From positions 42,218 through 106,217 of the forward strand of contig NZ_JABFTV010000014.1 in NCBI RefSeq assembly GCF_021404405.1: 64,000 bases of DNA, written 5' to 3'. Source of the DNA: Billgrantia aerodenitrificans. GTDB taxonomy: Bacteria; Pseudomonadota; Gammaproteobacteria; Pseudomonadales; Halomonadaceae. The notes beneath the pieces were generated by a model. The model was not told the origin of the DNA and did not search any database. It saw only the letters and a list, made by a program, of their open reading frames with translations. A program made the position numbers and the translations under genes. Shown piece after piece: positions 8,963 to 19,242 of the stretch. The stretch's first letter is position 1; each line of letters starts with the position of its first letter.

Positions 8963-11728
8963 ATGAGAACCGATCCGACGGTGCTGACGGTCGCCTTCGG
9001 CTACCTGGCACTGCTGTTCGTGATCGCCGCCTGGGGCGACCGGCGCGCCGAGCAAGGCCGTTCCATCATCGGCTCGCCCACCGTCTATGCCCTGTCGATC
9101 GCCGTCTACTGCACCGCCTGGACCTTCTACGGCAGCGTAGGGCGGGCAGCGGAATTCGGCCCGAGTTTCCTGCTGATCTACCTGGGACCGACCCTGGCCA
9201 TGCTGATGGCGCCGATGCTGATCCGCAAGATGGTCAGAATCGCCAGCACCCAGCGCATCACCTCCATCGCCGACTTCATCAGCGCCCGCTATGGCAAGAG
9301 CTCCGGCCTGGGTGCACTGGTGGCCATCATCGCCCTGATCGGCATCACGCCTTACATCGCCTTGCAGCTCAAGGCGATCACCCTCAGCCACGCGGTGCTG
9401 GTCAACTACCCCGATGCCGCTGAATTCCGCCTTACCGACGAGAGTTTCTGGGTCGACAAATCGTTCTGGGTAGCGCTGGTGCTGGCGGTCTTCATCATTC
9501 TGTTCGGCACCCGACACCTGGACGCCAGCGAGCGCCACGAGGGTATGGTGGCCGCCATCGCCTTCGAGTCGCTGATCAAGCTCGTTGCCTTCCTCACGGT
9601 AGGGGTGTTCGTGGTCTTCGTGCTGTTCAACGGCCCGGGCGATCTGTTCCGCCAGGTAGCGGACAGCCCCGAGCTCTCCGGAGTACTGGGGCTCGATGCC
9701 GTGCCCGGTGGCGCCATTGGCTGGGTGGGCACGCTGGTGCTCGCCTTTCTCGCCTTCCTCACCCTGCCCCGCCAGTTTCAGGTGCTGGTGGTGGAGAACG
9801 TCGACGAGCGCCACCTGGAACGCGCCAGCTGGCTGTTTCCTCTCTACTTGGTGGCGATCAATATCTTCGTCATTCCCATTGCCATGGCGGGACTGCTGCT
9901 GCCGGTGGGTAACAGCGACCCAGACAGCTTTGTGCTCACGCTGCCGCTCTCGGCGGGCATCGAAGGTATCCCTCTGCTGGTATTCATCGGCGGGCTTTCA
10001 GCCGCCACTGGCATGGTAATAGTGGAAACCATCGCGCTCTCCACCATGGTCAGCAACCAGCTGATGATGCCGCTGCTGCTGCGCTCCAAGCGGCTGCATC
10101 TGAGCTCTCAGGGGGAGCTCGCCGGCTGGCTGCTCGGTATTCGCCGGGTGGCCATCGTGCTGATTCTGCTAATGGGCTATCTCTATCACGCGCTGATCGG
10201 CGACTCCTACAGCCTGGTGACCATCGGCCTGGTCTCGTTCGTCGGCGCCGCCCAGTTCGCCCCGGCCATGCTGATCGGCATGTACTGGCGCGGAGCGACC
10301 CGCGCCGGAGCCACGCTGGGCCTGCTGGCCGGCTTCATCATCTGGTTCTACACCCTGCTGCTGCCGGGCTTCGCCCAGTCGGGATGGCTGGATGCTACCT
10401 TCCTGGAACAGGGCCTGCTGGGTCAGGCGTGGCTGCGCCCCTATGCGCTGTTCGGCCTGGAGGGTTTCGACATCTACAGCCACTCGCTGATGTGGAGCCT
10501 GCTGGCCAACGTAGGGTTGCTGGTAGGGGTTTCACTGTTCACCCGTCAGAGCCCGGTGGAACAGACCCAGGCGGCGCTGTTTACCGAGGCGATGAATCCG
10601 GGGCTGCAGCACACTTCGCTGTGGCGCGGCCAGACCACACGCGGCGAGCTGCAGAGCCTGCTCAGCCGCTACCTGGGTGCCAGCGCCACGGGCAGAATCC
10701 TGGCCGACCAGCACGGCAACCTCGCCGACGATGCTCCTGCCCCTCCGGCCCTGATCGCCCGCGCTGAGCAGGCCCTTTCGGGGGCGCTGGGCAGCGCCTC
10801 CGCACGGGTATTGATCAACTCGGTGGTACGCGGCGAGGCGCTGGACCTGGAGTCCATTCTCAGCATTCTCGATACCACCTCCCAGACTCTGGAGTACAAC
10901 CGTCGCCTGGAGCAGAAGTCCCACGAACTGGCACGGATCGGCGAGGAGCTACGCGCCGCCAACGAGCGCCTGCGGGAACTGGATCGGCTGAAAGACGAAT
11001 TCGTGGCCATGGTCAGCCATGAACTGCGCACCCCGCTCACCTCGATACGCGCCTTCGCCGAGATCCTGCGCGACGGCAAGGATCTTCCCGAAGAGAAGCG
11101 CGTGCATTTTCTCGAGGTGGTGGTGCTGGAGAGTCAGCGCCTGTCGCGCTTGATCGAGGAGATCCTCGATCTGGCACGTCTGGAGAGCGGACGGTTGACG
11201 CTGAGCCCCCAGCGTCTCGACCTGGTGGCATTGATACGCCATAGCGTGGATGCCGTGCACCGGCTGCAGGAGGACCGCGGCGTTTCCCTCGAGGTCGACC
11301 TGGAACTCGAAGAGGCCCCCATCATCGGCGACCCCGACCGCCTGGAGCAGGTGATCATCAATCTGCTCGACAACGCCGGCAAGTTCGCCGACGACGACAC
11401 CCCCAGAGTGCGCCTTCACCTGACCCGCCACGACCAGTGCTTCCGCATGAGCGTGGAGGACAACGGACCGGGCATCGGTCCCGAGGAGCGCGAGCGGGTG
11501 TTCGAGAAGTTCCATCAGATCAAGCGCTATGGCGGCGCCAGCGGCAAGGCCCGCGGCCGCCCGCGCGGCAGCGGGCTGGGTCTGCCGATCAGCCGCGGCA
11601 TCATCAGCCATCTTGGTGGCCAGCTATGGGTCGACGACGCCACCACGCTGAAGGGCGCCTGCCTGGTCATGGAACTGCCTATAGCAGCCACGGAAGCCAA
11701 GCCCAGAGAAGTGCAAGGCTGCGACTGA
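8963..11728 (+). CDS. sodium/solute-symporter-like sensor histidine kinase (CbrA/CrbS type)
   Basis: This is a 921-residue fusion. Residues 1 to about 525 form a multi-pass SLC5/SSS transporter domain. A linker leads to the coiled-coil and dimerisation domain, with His686 in AMVSHELRTPLTS as phosphoacceptor. The ATPase domain at about 790-910 shows the N box (NLLDNAGKF), G1 (VEDNGPGIG) and G2 (GSGLGLPIS). CbrA and CrbS have this layout and control carbon or acetate use. The receiver 2.3 kb upstream in the same operon is the obvious partner, unlike the DNA-binding partners of CbrA and CrbS. There is no C-terminal receiver. GGGAGGA lies about 11 bases before the ATG. A hairpin with a T-run follows at 11764. 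Confidence 0.9.
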   Translation: MRTDPTVLTVAFGYLALLFVIAAWGDRRAEQGRSIIGSPTVYALSIAVYCTAWTFYGSVGRAAEFGPSFLLIYLGPTLAMLMAPMLIRKMVRIASTQRITSIADFISARYGKSSGLGALVAIIALIGITPYIALQLKAITLSHAVLVNYPDAAEFRLTDESFWVDKSFWVALVLAVFIILFGTRHLDASERHEGMVAAIAFESLIKLVAFLTVGVFVVFVLFNGPGDLFRQVADSPELSGVLGLDAVPGGAIGWVGTLVLAFLAFLTLPRQFQVLVVENVDERHLERASWLFPLYLVAINIFVIPIAMAGLLLPVGNSDPDSFVLTLPLSAGIEGIPLLVFIGGLSAATGMVIVETIALSTMVSNQLMMPLLLRSKRLHLSSQGELAGWLLGIRRVAIVLILLMGYLYHALIGDSYSLVTIGLVSFVGAAQFAPAMLIGMYWRGATRAGATLGLLAGFIIWFYTLLLPGFAQSGWLDATFLEQGLLGQAWLRPYALFGLEGFDIYSHSLMWSLLANVGLLVGVSLFTRQSPVEQTQAALFTEAMNPGLQHTSLWRGQTTRGELQSLLSRYLGASATGRILADQHGNLADDAPAPPALIARAEQALSGALGSASARVLINSVVRGEALDLESILSILDTTSQTLEYNRRLEQKSHELARIGEELRAANERLRELDRLKDEFVAMVSHELRTPLTSIRAFAEILRDGKDLPEEKRVHFLEVVVLESQRLSRLIEEILDLARLESGRLTLSPQRLDLVALIRHSVDAVHRLQEDRGVSLEVDLELEEAPIIGDPDRLEQVIINLLDNAGKFADDDTPRVRLHLTRHDQCFRMSVEDNGPGIGPEERERVFEKFHQIKRYGGASGKARGRPRGSGLGLPISRGIISHLGGQLWVDDATTLKGACLVMELPIAATEAKPREVQGCD

Positions 11729-11763
11729 ATTGCCTCAGGGGCCAGCGCCTTGTTCGTCAGCAG

Positions 11764-11785
11764 TCCAAGAGGCTTCTTGGATTTT
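11764..11785 (+). terminator. Rho-independent terminator after the symporter-kinase operon
   Basis: TCCAAGA (11764-11770), loop GGCT and TCTTGGA (11775-11781) form a 7-bp stem directly followed by TTTT. It lies 36 bases past the kinase stop and just before the sigma-28 promoter of the chemoreceptor. Confidence 0.7.
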
Positions 11786-11809
11786 CATGACAGTTTTCTT
11801 ACCGATCCC

Positions 11810-11836
11810 TAAAGTTACTTAGGCTTTAGCCGATAG
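11810..11836 (+). promoter_or_regulatory. sigma-28 (FliA) promoter for the chemoreceptor at 12023
   Basis: TAAAGTTA at 11810-11817, 11 bases, then GCCGATAG at 11829-11836. This matches the FliA consensus TAAAGTTT-N11-GCCGATAA at all but two positions, with correct spacing. It is on the coding strand, about 185 bases before the receptor start and after the upstream terminator. Confidence 0.85.
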
Positions 11837-12022
11837 CGTCCGTGTAGAGTGGCTTCGGCCTCTCTCACCCAGACCGTTCCTCGCGTTTCCATAACAAAAA
11901 CAGATCAAACCGATTCCGCGCACCTCCCCACCCCAGGGTGGAAGGCGGCCGCGCGCCACCGCAATCGTTGCGCCGACGGAACGGGACCCGACCAAAGAAA
12001 AGAGCCTGCAAGAGAGCCCTAA

Positions 12023-14020
12023 ATGAGAGCATTGTCCCGCTTGACCCTTACGCAAAAATTGCTCGGCGCCATCGGCCTGCCGCTGCTGGCGGCTTTCCTG
12101 GCCCTTGGCGTGATCGTCCATACCCAGCTCAACGCCACCATTCCGCCGATGGTGGAGAACACCAGCATGCGCCAGGTGGAAGCCCGCGCCGATGAGATCG
12201 GACGCTGGATCGCCGGCTACCGCACCCTGTTGAGCGGGCTGGCCAAGGACGAACGCCTGGCCGTACCCGTCAACGTCGAGTCGCATCTCGAATGGCTGAA
12301 GTCCCGTCACCCGGGCGATGCCACTATCGAGTCGTTCTACTTTGCCGATGCCACCGGCGACACCATTACCCATACCGGCGCCCGGGCCGACATCTCCGGG
12401 CGCGGATACTTCAAGGATCTGGTCGTCGACGGTACGGCTGACCGGCTGCTCGGCAACCCGGTGCTCTCATTGGTCAGCGGCAAGCCGACGGCCATCATCG
12501 CCGAGACGATCTTCGATGCCCGCGGCAACCGTATCGGGTTGCTTGGCATCACTCTCTCCATGGCGGCGGTTTCCGACATCACCTCAGCCATCGACGTTGG
12601 TGAAGGCAGCTACGGCTACATGGTCGACCGCACAGGCGTGGTGGTTGCCCACCCGGATCCCGAAGTTCGTATGGAGCTACGAGTTACCGAAGCCGACCAG
12701 GCCGGATTCACGGGAGCCAATGCGCTGGGCCAGCAGATGATGGCGGGCGAGCCAGGTATCGGCCGGGTCATCTCGCCCTTCGGCGGTGCCGTCACGATGG
12801 TGTGGCATCCCATAGACGGAACCGATGGCTGGGTGCTGGCTGCCGCCATTCCCAATACCGTTTTCACCCGTGTCAGCAGCAATCTGCTCTTCTCGCTGCT
12901 GCTCGCCGGTGTGGCCACGCTGGCGCTGCTGTTGACCATCGTCGCGATCTCGGCGCGCAAGGTGCTCGCTCCCATCCGCCGGACCACGCTGGCCATGGCC
13001 GACATCGCCCAGGGCAAGGGCGATTTGACTCAGCGCCTGCAGGTAGACAGCAAGGACGAAGTGGGTCAGCTCGCCCACCAGTTCAACGCCTTCGTCGAAC
13101 GTATGCAGAATACGTTGCTCCAAGTACGCGAGAACGCTCGCACGGTGCTGGCCGGCGCAGGCGACATCGCCGATGGCACTCAGGAACTCTCATCGCGTAC
13201 CGAGCAGGCTGCGGCCAATCTTCAGGAGACCTCTGCCTCCATGGAAGAGATCCACTCCACCGTGTCGCATACGGCTCAGGCCTCCGAACAGGCCAATGGT
13301 CTGGCCGTGAATGCAGCGAGCGTGGCCGAACGCGGCAACGAGGCCATGACCGAAATGCGAAGCAAGATGGCAGCCATCGATGAATCGGCCAACAAGATCA
13401 GCAACATCATTGGCCTGATCGACTCCATCGCCTTCCAGACCAACATTCTGGCCCTCAACGCCTCAGTGGAGGCGGCTCGTGCCGGCGAGCACGGACGCGG
13501 TTTCGCCGTGGTGGCACAGGAAGTGCGCAACCTGGCCAGTCGCTCCTCCGATGCGGCAAAGGACATCCGCGGATTGATCGACACCTCGGTCAAGCACACC
13601 CAGGAGGGCGGCAAGATCGTACAAGAGGTCGTCGAGAGGATGATGGAGCTGCGCCAGAGCGTGGTTCAGGTTTCGGATGTGATCAGCGAGATCACTGCCG
13701 GCGCGCGGGAGCAGACCGCGGGCATCGACCAGGTGAATACGGCAGTGGCCGAGATGGACACCATGACGCAGCAGAACGCCGCCATGGTCAATCAGAGCGC
13801 CAGCCTGGCAGCCACCATGCACGAGAATGCACGCCTGCTCGACGAGCTGATGTCCACTTTCGTCCTGGGCGATGCGCCTGCCTGCAGCACTGCGACGCCT
13901 CGTGCCCCATCACGCAGCGCACTTCCGGCACCTTCCTCCGCCATGTCACGGCCGGCGGATCCGAAGCCACAGCCCCGGAAGCGTGAGAAGGAATCCGAAG
14001 AGGAGTGGGCAACCTTCTAG
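12023..14020 (+). CDS. methyl-accepting chemotaxis protein with dCache-type sensor
   Basis: The receptor has 665 residues. TM1 lies at about 12-34. The periplasmic region of about 250 residues has dCache features (SFYFADATGDTITHTG, ISGRGYFKDLV, GSYGYMVDRTGVVVAHPDP). TM2 lies near 285-310, followed by HAMP and a cytoplasmic signalling hairpin containing the universal tip segment IAFQTNILALNASVEAARAG. It ends in EEWATF, matching the W-x-x-F pentapeptide that tethers CheR and CheB. dCache receptors usually bind amino acids or organic acids; the ligand is unknown here. The ribosome site is weak. It stands alone behind a sigma-28 promoter, away from the main chemotaxis block. Confidence 0.93.
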   Translation: MRALSRLTLTQKLLGAIGLPLLAAFLALGVIVHTQLNATIPPMVENTSMRQVEARADEIGRWIAGYRTLLSGLAKDERLAVPVNVESHLEWLKSRHPGDATIESFYFADATGDTITHTGARADISGRGYFKDLVVDGTADRLLGNPVLSLVSGKPTAIIAETIFDARGNRIGLLGITLSMAAVSDITSAIDVGEGSYGYMVDRTGVVVAHPDPEVRMELRVTEADQAGFTGANALGQQMMAGEPGIGRVISPFGGAVTMVWHPIDGTDGWVLAAAIPNTVFTRVSSNLLFSLLLAGVATLALLLTIVAISARKVLAPIRRTTLAMADIAQGKGDLTQRLQVDSKDEVGQLAHQFNAFVERMQNTLLQVRENARTVLAGAGDIADGTQELSSRTEQAAANLQETSASMEEIHSTVSHTAQASEQANGLAVNAASVAERGNEAMTEMRSKMAAIDESANKISNIIGLIDSIAFQTNILALNASVEAARAGEHGRGFAVVAQEVRNLASRSSDAAKDIRGLIDTSVKHTQEGGKIVQEVVERMMELRQSVVQVSDVISEITAGAREQTAGIDQVNTAVAEMDTMTQQNAAMVNQSASLAATMHENARLLDELMSTFVLGDAPACSTATPRAPSRSALPAPSSAMSRPADPKPQPRKREKESEEEWATF

Positions 14021-14135
14021 CACCTGCCGGACGGCAGGTCGTCGCAGTTAGACCTGCCGCCCGTTTCCCGCAGACTTGGCTGCCACGCTGGCCGAACCAG
14101 CTTTTCACAAAGGGTCATATTTTCTTAACCTGAGT

Positions 14136-14162
14136 TAAAGAAAAATTCATTTCAGCCGATCT
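14136..14162 (+). promoter_or_regulatory. sigma-28 promoter for the HDOD gene at 14190
   Basis: TAAAG at 14136-14140, 14 bases, then GCCGATCT at 14155-14162. The -35 core is perfect, the -10 matches six of eight, and spacing is as in FliA promoters. The distance to the start codon is only 27 bases, so the leader would be short. Confidence 0.75.
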
Positions 14163-14189
14163 CATCAGGAGGAGCGGCAATCCGAGAGC

Positions 14190-15419
14190 ATGGGTATGAC
14201 ACAGGGAACCGGTAGTGCAACTAGCCTTCTGTTGGCCTCACAGCCGATCTTCGACCGGCATGGCAAGATAAATGCAGTCGAACTCTTGTACCGCAGCGAA
14301 ACCGGGCTTAGCGTGGCGGATGTCGGCGAGGATGTCGCAACTGCAGAAGTGGTGTATCAGCTCTGCACCGCCATCACGCAGAGAGTCAATGCGTTCAAGG
14401 TGCCTGCCTTCGTCAACGTATCCGCTGAGATTCTATTGTCGCCACATTTCCTGCCTCTAACGCCCAACCATATCGTGGTCGAGCTGGTAGAGCGCCTGCA
14501 GCCCACCCAGGAGTTGATCGAAGCCGTACAGTGTCTCCATGCTCGAGGGTATCGGTTCGCACTGGACGATTTTGCCTTCAAACCCAGCTGGGAGCCCCTG
14601 ATCAGCATGGCCTCCTACATCAAGGTCGATATCTCGTCCGTAGCACCAGCAGAAGTAAAGCGACATAAAGAGAGACTTTCCCACCTGAATCTCAAATGGG
14701 TGGCAGAACGCATCGAGACCCTGAAAGAGCGGGATATCTACCTACAGTTGGGTTTCGATCTCTTTCAAGGATATTACTATGCGCGCCCCACTCCGGTATA
14801 TGGCAAGAAAATTCCTACCGCCTCGCTCCACGCGACCGCCTTGCTTCACGTCCTGCACCAACCGGAACCCGGCATCGATGAAATCATCGCACTGGTAGAG
14901 GCCGACCCGGAGTTGGCTCTCAAATTGACCCGGGTGGCTAACAGTGCCTTCTATCGCCCTCGTGCTCCTATCAATTCATTGCATGGTGTCGTTACGCACC
15001 TGGGCTTACGTCAGTTGACCAGTTGGGTCGCCTTGTTCGGATTACTCGGTGATGCAAAGTCGGAACATGCCGAGTTGGCGCTGACGCGAGCTAAAGCGTG
15101 CGAAATGCTGGCGAAACAGGATGCACTGCGAGAACAGGATGCCTATTTCATCGGCCTGATATCCACGGCAGAGTTGTTGCTCGGTGTTTCCCGGGAAGAG
15201 TTTCTCGAATGCCTCGAGCTGGATGCCGCAACGACCGAGGCCATTGTGCATCGCAAGGGAGACTATGGGAGCGTCTTGCAGCGCATCGAAGCGACGGAGC
15301 GCCACTTTGCCATGCGTGAATCAGGGCTTTCCGGTGAAAAGGATCAGCTGATGACGTTATATTGCCACGCCCATAACACCGCTTTCGAGCTGCTTGCCAC
15401 ACTCGCCGCGGTGAGGTGA
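14190..15419 (+). CDS. YuxH-like protein: degenerate EAL domain plus HDOD domain
   Basis: The protein has 409 residues. The N-terminal 200 have the EAL fold outline (LLLASQPIFDRHGKINAVE, ALDDFAFKPSWEPLI, KVDIS, AERIET). The catalytic signature is altered: ELLYRS stands where EALxR belongs and the DDFG loop reads DDFA, so phosphodiesterase activity is doubtful. The C-terminal half is an HDOD domain (LALKLTRVANSAFYRPRAPINS). YuxH-type proteins with this layout are regulatory or c-di-GMP-linked. An AGGAGGAG site lies unusually far (about 15 bases) from the ATG at 14190; the ATG at 14196 is an alternative start. The sigma-28 promoter puts it in the motility regulon. Confidence 0.85.
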   Translation: MGMTQGTGSATSLLLASQPIFDRHGKINAVELLYRSETGLSVADVGEDVATAEVVYQLCTAITQRVNAFKVPAFVNVSAEILLSPHFLPLTPNHIVVELVERLQPTQELIEAVQCLHARGYRFALDDFAFKPSWEPLISMASYIKVDISSVAPAEVKRHKERLSHLNLKWVAERIETLKERDIYLQLGFDLFQGYYYARPTPVYGKKIPTASLHATALLHVLHQPEPGIDEIIALVEADPELALKLTRVANSAFYRPRAPINSLHGVVTHLGLRQLTSWVALFGLLGDAKSEHAELALTRAKACEMLAKQDALREQDAYFIGLISTAELLLGVSREEFLECLELDAATTEAIVHRKGDYGSVLQRIEATERHFAMRESGLSGEKDQLMTLYCHAHNTAFELLATLAAVR

Positions 15420-15449
15420 GCCAGAGATTCGCCACCTCGGTGCCAGCCG

Positions 15450-16574
15450 CTATCTGCGGCCGCTCTGTGCCATTCGCACTAGGCGGCGGATGACCTGCAT
15501 ATCGTGACGCAGCAGCAGACGCTGGTCCTCTTCCAGCCGGGTCGCGTCGACCCAGCCGTCCGGCGCCCCACCCGCCTTCAGGCTCACCAGTTGCGCCTGC
15601 AGCAGCAGCTCCTGCAGGCGGTCAAACGCCGCGATGCCCGCCCTGGCCTGCTGCGCCGTCAGAGCCCCCTTGAGTACCAGCGCCGGCAGCCGCAGGCGCG
15701 TATCTGGCACACTCACGCCATGGCGCAGCGCCAACAGGCGCACGGCATTGACCAGCGGCAACAGCCCCTGACGCTTGAGGTTCAGGGCATTCTCGTGGGG
15801 CGCTCCGTCGCCGTCTCCAGCCAGCCGCCCGAAGCGGTCCAGTGCCACCGGCAGTTCATCGAGCAGTTGCGCCATCTCGTCGAGGAACAGGCTGGCCCTG
15901 GGCATGATGAGACGAACATGTTCGGCCAGGGCGTCGGCAAGCGCAGCATCGCCGAAGGCCGGGTGAAAATCGAGCAGGATGTTGCTCTGTTGTACGCGCT
16001 TGACCCGCCGCTCCTGGGTCCACAGAGTTAGCTGTTCGCACCACTCGGAGAGGCGCTTGCGCCACATCGGCCAGCGTGCCATCACATGGCCGTTGCACAG
16101 CGGTATGCCCGCCTCGTCGAGGCGCGCGGTGAAGCGTTCGCCCAACGCCTGGAAGAAGCCGTCGATCTCGGTATGACGGGCGTCCGGGTAGTCGGCCACG
16201 ATCATGGCGTTGTCCTGATCGGGCCCCAGCAGGCTTTCGTGACGCCCGGCAGAACCCAGCGTCAGTACGCAGAATTCCACCGGGGGCTTGCCCCAGCCCT
16301 GCCCCTGCATCTCGTTGAGCGAGAGCAGAATGGCACGCCGGTAGAGCAATTCGTTGTGATCGCTGATCAGCTGGCTGATACGCCAGGCGGGCAGGTCGAG
16401 CCGCTCGAGCGCCTCGACCAGCCGCGGCTGCCAGGCATGGGCGGCAGGAAGATCGGTCGCCAGCTCCAGTTCGTCCAGCGCTTCGCACAGCGGCGCCAGC
16501 AAGGTTGCCGACGCCGGTGGTGTATCGCCCGCGAAGAGTTCACGCCAGGGCGAGGCCCGGTGCAGTAGTTGCAT
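15450..16574 (-). CDS. DUF294-type nucleotidyltransferase
   Basis: The protein has 374 residues when started at ATG 16574, which is preceded by GGGGAGACGAC; a frame to 16664 exists but the extra 30 residues look non-coding. The domain pattern is DUF294 with the nucleotidyltransferase core GSAGRHESLLGPDQDNAM (about 110-127), whose Gly-Ser and Asp-Gln-Asp are catalytic or metal-binding in this fold. A helical substrate-binding half contains LLDFHPAFGD. Relatives often carry CBS domains, which this one lacks. In other gammaproteobacteria such genes sit beside a DnaQ exonuclease and an SLC5 kinase; here those genes lie 4-9 kb away. It is convergent with the HDOD gene. Confidence 0.85.
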   Translation of the reverse strand: MQLLHRASPWRELFAGDTPPASATLLAPLCEALDELELATDLPAAHAWQPRLVEALERLDLPAWRISQLISDHNELLYRRAILLSLNEMQGQGWGKPPVEFCVLTLGSAGRHESLLGPDQDNAMIVADYPDARHTEIDGFFQALGERFTARLDEAGIPLCNGHVMARWPMWRKRLSEWCEQLTLWTQERRVKRVQQSNILLDFHPAFGDAALADALAEHVRLIMPRASLFLDEMAQLLDELPVALDRFGRLAGDGDGAPHENALNLKRQGLLPLVNAVRLLALRHGVSVPDTRLRLPALVLKGALTAQQARAGIAAFDRLQELLLQAQLVSLKAGGAPDGWVDATRLEEDQRLLLRHDMQVIRRLVRMAQSGRR

Positions 16575-16684
16575 GTCGTCTCCCCACCACTCATGTGTAT
16601 TAGGAGCTAGTGTATCGAGACCAGCACCGCCACACACTTGGGCCAAGGGATGAGGATACGGCACGATCCTCCGCTACGGCCGGC

Positions 16685-16984
16685 TCAGCGCGGCTCGAAC
16701 ATGCCGTCGCCGACCTGATCAATGTAGCGCTGTGCCTTGCTCACCATCAGCTGGTCGCAGGCCTCACGGCCCGGCACCAGATCGGAGCGCTCGAAACGAT
16801 GCTCGAGCAGCTCGCCATCGGCACCCGGCTTGCGAATCCAGCCGCTGACGCGGTACTGGCCGCCCTGCTCGACCGGCTCCGAGACGATCTGGTAGCCGTT
16901 GTACTCCACCGGCTCGGCGGCCTTGGCCGTGGCCGGCTTGACCTCACCGCTGCCGAACAACCCACCCAAAAGTTTCTTCAGCAT
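16685..16984 (-). CDS. HlyU-family protein
   Basis: This 99-residue protein has a variable N-terminus (LGGLFGSGEVKPATAKAAEPVEYNG, broken here as LGGLFGSG and AEPVEYNGYQIV) followed by a compact beta-rich domain with GGQYRVSGWIRK and LEHRFERSDLV. This layout is characteristic of the small HlyU family named after a Vibrio virulence regulator; the family's biochemical action is not established for most members. GGGGAGAG precedes the ATG at 16984. It lies between argG and the DUF294 gene, all on the minus strand, with gaps of about 105-110 bases. Confidence 0.85.
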   Translation of the reverse strand: MLKKLLGGLFGSGEVKPATAKAAEPVEYNGYQIVSEPVEQGGQYRVSGWIRKPGADGELLEHRFERSDLVPGREACDQLMVSKAQRYIDQVGDGMFEPR

Positions 16985-17044
16985 CGTTCTCTCCCCTACC
17001 GTTTTTCCCTACGAATTCTTCCCTACCAGCTTTTTCAAACGACA

Positions 17045-17066
17045 GCGCCGGCCCTGGGGCCGGCGC
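17045..17066 (-). terminator. probable terminator after argG
   Basis: GCGCCGGCC (17045-17053), loop CTGG and GGCCGGCGC (17058-17066) form a perfect 9-bp GC stem 23 bases after the argG stop. On the minus strand it is followed by TGTCGTTT, a weak T-run. Confidence 0.6.
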
Positions 17067-17089
17067 ATCATCGCAGCGAAACGGGCAAA

Positions 17090-18310
<1,221 letters not shown>

Positions 18311-18510
18311 TCGGGGGCTCCTCTCAGGTAAACGTCACAGAGCGAGCAGTATAGCGTGGCTGCCGGCTGGCGAATACCGGCGACAGGACGTATCGCAGCC
18401 AAGCTGATAGACTTTTGCTCCAAACGCAGCGGCCTGGCCATGGCTGGCCAGTACCACGGCGATACGACGACAGCGACAGGCAGCGAGAGGGAAGTGATGA
18501 GGAGAGGCGC

Positions 18511-19176
18511 ATGAGCGAGGCGATCACCCGCGAGTTGATGGCCCAGCGGTTTCGCAGTTTCCTGCCGGTGGTGGTCGATCTAGAAACCGGCGGTTTCAAC
18601 GCCGAACGCGACGCCATTCTCGAAATCGCCGCGGTGACGCTGACGATGGACCCGGAAGGCAACCTGATGCCCGACGCCACCTACGCCTACCATGTGCAGC
18701 CCTTCTCCGGCGCCAACGTGGAACAGTCGGCGCTCGACTTCACCGGGATCAAGCTCGACGACCCGCTGCGCCAGAAGGTCGCGCTTTCCGAGGCCGAAGC
18801 CCTGGGTGAGATCTTTCGCCCGGTGCGCAAGGCGATCAAGTCCCACGGCTGCACCCGCGCCGTGCTGGTGGGCCACAACGCCGCATTCGATCATGGCTTT
18901 CTCAATGCCGCGGTCAACCGCTGCGGCATCAAGCGCAACCCCTTCCATCCCTTTTCCAGCTTCGACACCGCCAGCCTTTCGGGGCTGGTCTACGGCCAGA
19001 CGGTACTGGCTCGGGCCTGTCGTGCGGCGGGCATCCCCTTCGACAACCAGGAAGCGCACTCGGCACGCTACGACACCGAGCGCACCGCCGAGCTGTTCTG
19101 CGCCATCGTCAACCGCTACAAGGACCTCGGCGGCTGGGCGCTGGCGCAGCGTGAGCAGGGCCTCGAGGAACTCTGA
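18511..19176 (+). CDS. rnt: ribonuclease T
   Basis: The protein has 221 residues from the ATG at 18511 (GAGGAGAGG upstream). RNase T is a dimeric DEDDh exonuclease that trims the 3' ends of tRNA and other stable RNAs. The motifs are VVVDLETGGFN (Exo I) near residue 20, VLVGHNAAFDHGFL (Exo II) near 118 and AHSARYDTERTAELF (Exo III, catalytic His and Asp) near 183. Length and the sequence between motifs fit RNase T rather than the polymerase III epsilon subunit. The 3' end abuts a tandem repeat shared with the convergent hibernation-factor gene. Confidence 0.95.
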   Translation: MSEAITRELMAQRFRSFLPVVVDLETGGFNAERDAILEIAAVTLTMDPEGNLMPDATYAYHVQPFSGANVEQSALDFTGIKLDDPLRQKVALSEAEALGEIFRPVRKAIKSHGCTRAVLVGHNAAFDHGFLNAAVNRCGIKRNPFHPFSSFDTASLSGLVYGQTVLARACRAAGIPFDNQEAHSARYDTERTAELFCAIVNRYKDLGGWALAQREQGLEEL

Positions 19177-19186
19177 CGCTCTGCTC

Positions 19187-19232
19187 CAGGGCTCTCAGTA
19201 CAGGGCTCTCTCAGTACAGGGCTCTCTCAGTA
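19187..19232. repeat. three tandem 14-16 bp units between rnt and the convergent gene
   Basis: CAGGGCTCTCAGTA (19187-19200) is followed by two exact copies of CAGGGCTCTCTCAGTA (19201-19216, 19217-19232). A partial, altered copy then runs into the stop codon of the minus-strand gene at 19243-19245. On the minus strand each unit carries CTGAGA. The gene's own TGA and the three repeat TGAs are 16 bases apart, which places stop codons in all three frames. Confidence 0.85.
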
Positions 19233-19242
19233 CTACAGGCTC

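Noticed and set aside
8039..9814. 591-residue minus-strand open frame
   Set aside because: It lies antisense to the exonuclease and symporter-kinase genes, is rich in Gln, His, Arg and Gly, and has no motif; it is a high-GC shadow frame.
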